This document shows, piece by piece, positions 5,059-5,402 of a stretch of 5,402 nucleotides of DNA. Source of the DNA: an uncultured Clostridia bacterium. Lineage in GTDB: Bacteria > Bacillota > Clostridia > Christensenellales > Borkfalkiaceae. The stretch lies in contig CALVXL010000008.1 of NCBI GenBank assembly GCA_944369635.1, positions 1-5,402 on the forward strand, in the 5' to 3' direction. The position numbers were made by a program, and so were the translations under genes. Below the pieces are notes generated by a model that did no database searches, was not told the origin of the DNA, and saw nothing but the letters and a program-made list of their open reading frames with translations. Each line of letters opens with the position of its first letter. Within the stretch, counting starts at the first letter, position 1.

Positions 5059-5402
5059 TTATGCGATGTCGGTTTCGGTGATGTCGCTCAGTTTGACGGA
5101 AACGAGCTTGGACACGCCCTTTTCCTGCATGGTCACGCCGAAGAGCGCGTCGGCAAGTTCCATCGTCGGCTTTCTGTGCGTGATGACGATAAACTGCGTT
5201 TCGTTGGAAAACTTTTTAAGATAACGCGCAAAGCGGTCGACGTTGGCTTCGTCGAGCGCAGCTTCGATCTCGTCGAGCACGCAAAACGGCATGGGACGCA
5301 GGCGCAGAATAGAAAAGAGTATCGCTATCGCCGTTAGCGCCTGCTCGCCGCCGCTCAAGAGAGAAAGTTTTTGCAGTTTCTTTCCCGGCGGTTCCGCGAC
5401 GA
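5059..5402 (-). CDS. smc: Chromosome partition protein SMC, C-terminal end (partial at window edge)
   Basis: This is the last 113 or so residues of the SMC ATPase, which forms the chromosome-organising condensin with ScpA and ScpB. The 5' part is outside the window, so the coiled coils, hinge and N-terminal head are not seen. Visible are the pre-signature segment VAEPPGKKLQKLSL, the ABC signature LSGGEQAL, the Walker B and D-loop region PFCVLDEIEAALDEANVD, and the switch histidine in VITHRKPTMELADALFGVTM. These are the C-terminal head motifs in the correct order. The frame is open across 5402 to the edge; an apparent start at the Leu codon of LSGGEQ is not a real start. The stop is TAA at 5059-5061, 42 bp before ftsY. 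Confidence 0.96.
   Translation of the reverse strand, partial: VAEPPGKKLQKLSLLSGGEQALTAIAILFSILRLRPMPFCVLDEIEAALDEANVDRFARYLKKFSNETQFIVITHRKPTMELADALFGVTMQEKGVSKLVSVKLSDITETDIA

Noticed and set aside
4438..5337. 299-residue open frame on the plus strand
   Set aside because: It lies wholly antisense to smc and ftsY, whose motifs are unmistakable. Its translation is rich in Arg, Phe, His and Asp with no recognisable domain, as expected of a mirrored coding frame.

Overview
This window is a housekeeping region from what looks like a low- to mid-GC member of the Bacillota, probably Clostridia. The gene order smc-ftsY-(insert)-ylxM-ffh-rpsP-khpA-rimM-trmD matches the classical Bacillus/Clostridium arrangement. 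YlxM and a small KH protein next to rpsP are typical of Gram-positives, and FtsY lacks the long acidic N-terminal domain of enterobacteria. The genus cannot be named from sequence alone. Every gene I can support lies on the minus strand, so transcription runs from the high-coordinate end to the low-coordinate end.

Right part (5402 to 4117): the C-terminal end of the chromosome-condensation ATPase SMC, cut by the window edge, is followed 42 bp later by complete ftsY, the SRP receptor GTPase.

Middle part (about 4116 to 3401): this is the only non-canonical stretch. A small two-helix membrane-protein gene of unknown function lies 25 bp after ftsY. Its frame closes early at 3717, and a plausible continuation runs on in the -1 frame to 3580, so it looks like a single 170-residue protein interrupted by a one-base frameshift. 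After it come a good promoter-like sequence (TTGACA, 17 bp, TAAACT), a perfect 11-bp inverted repeat followed by a T-rich run, and the short leader of ylxM.

Left part (3400 to 4): ylxM, ffh, rpsP, khpA, rimM and trmD are tightly packed, with gaps of 3, 39 and 22 bp, then a 1-bp overlap and an 11-bp overlap. This is evidently one operon. It joins SRP-dependent membrane targeting (YlxM and Ffh, with FtsY as receptor just upstream) to 30S ribosome assembly (S16, RimM, KhpA) and tRNA maturation (TrmD). The ylqD gene found between khpA and rimM in Bacillus subtilis is absent. The usual next gene, rplS, would lie beyond the left edge.

I see no rRNA, tRNA, CRISPR, insertion sequence or defence system. 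The parts that merit a second look are the inserted, apparently frameshifted membrane-protein gene and the promoter/hairpin region that separates the ftsY unit from the ffh unit.
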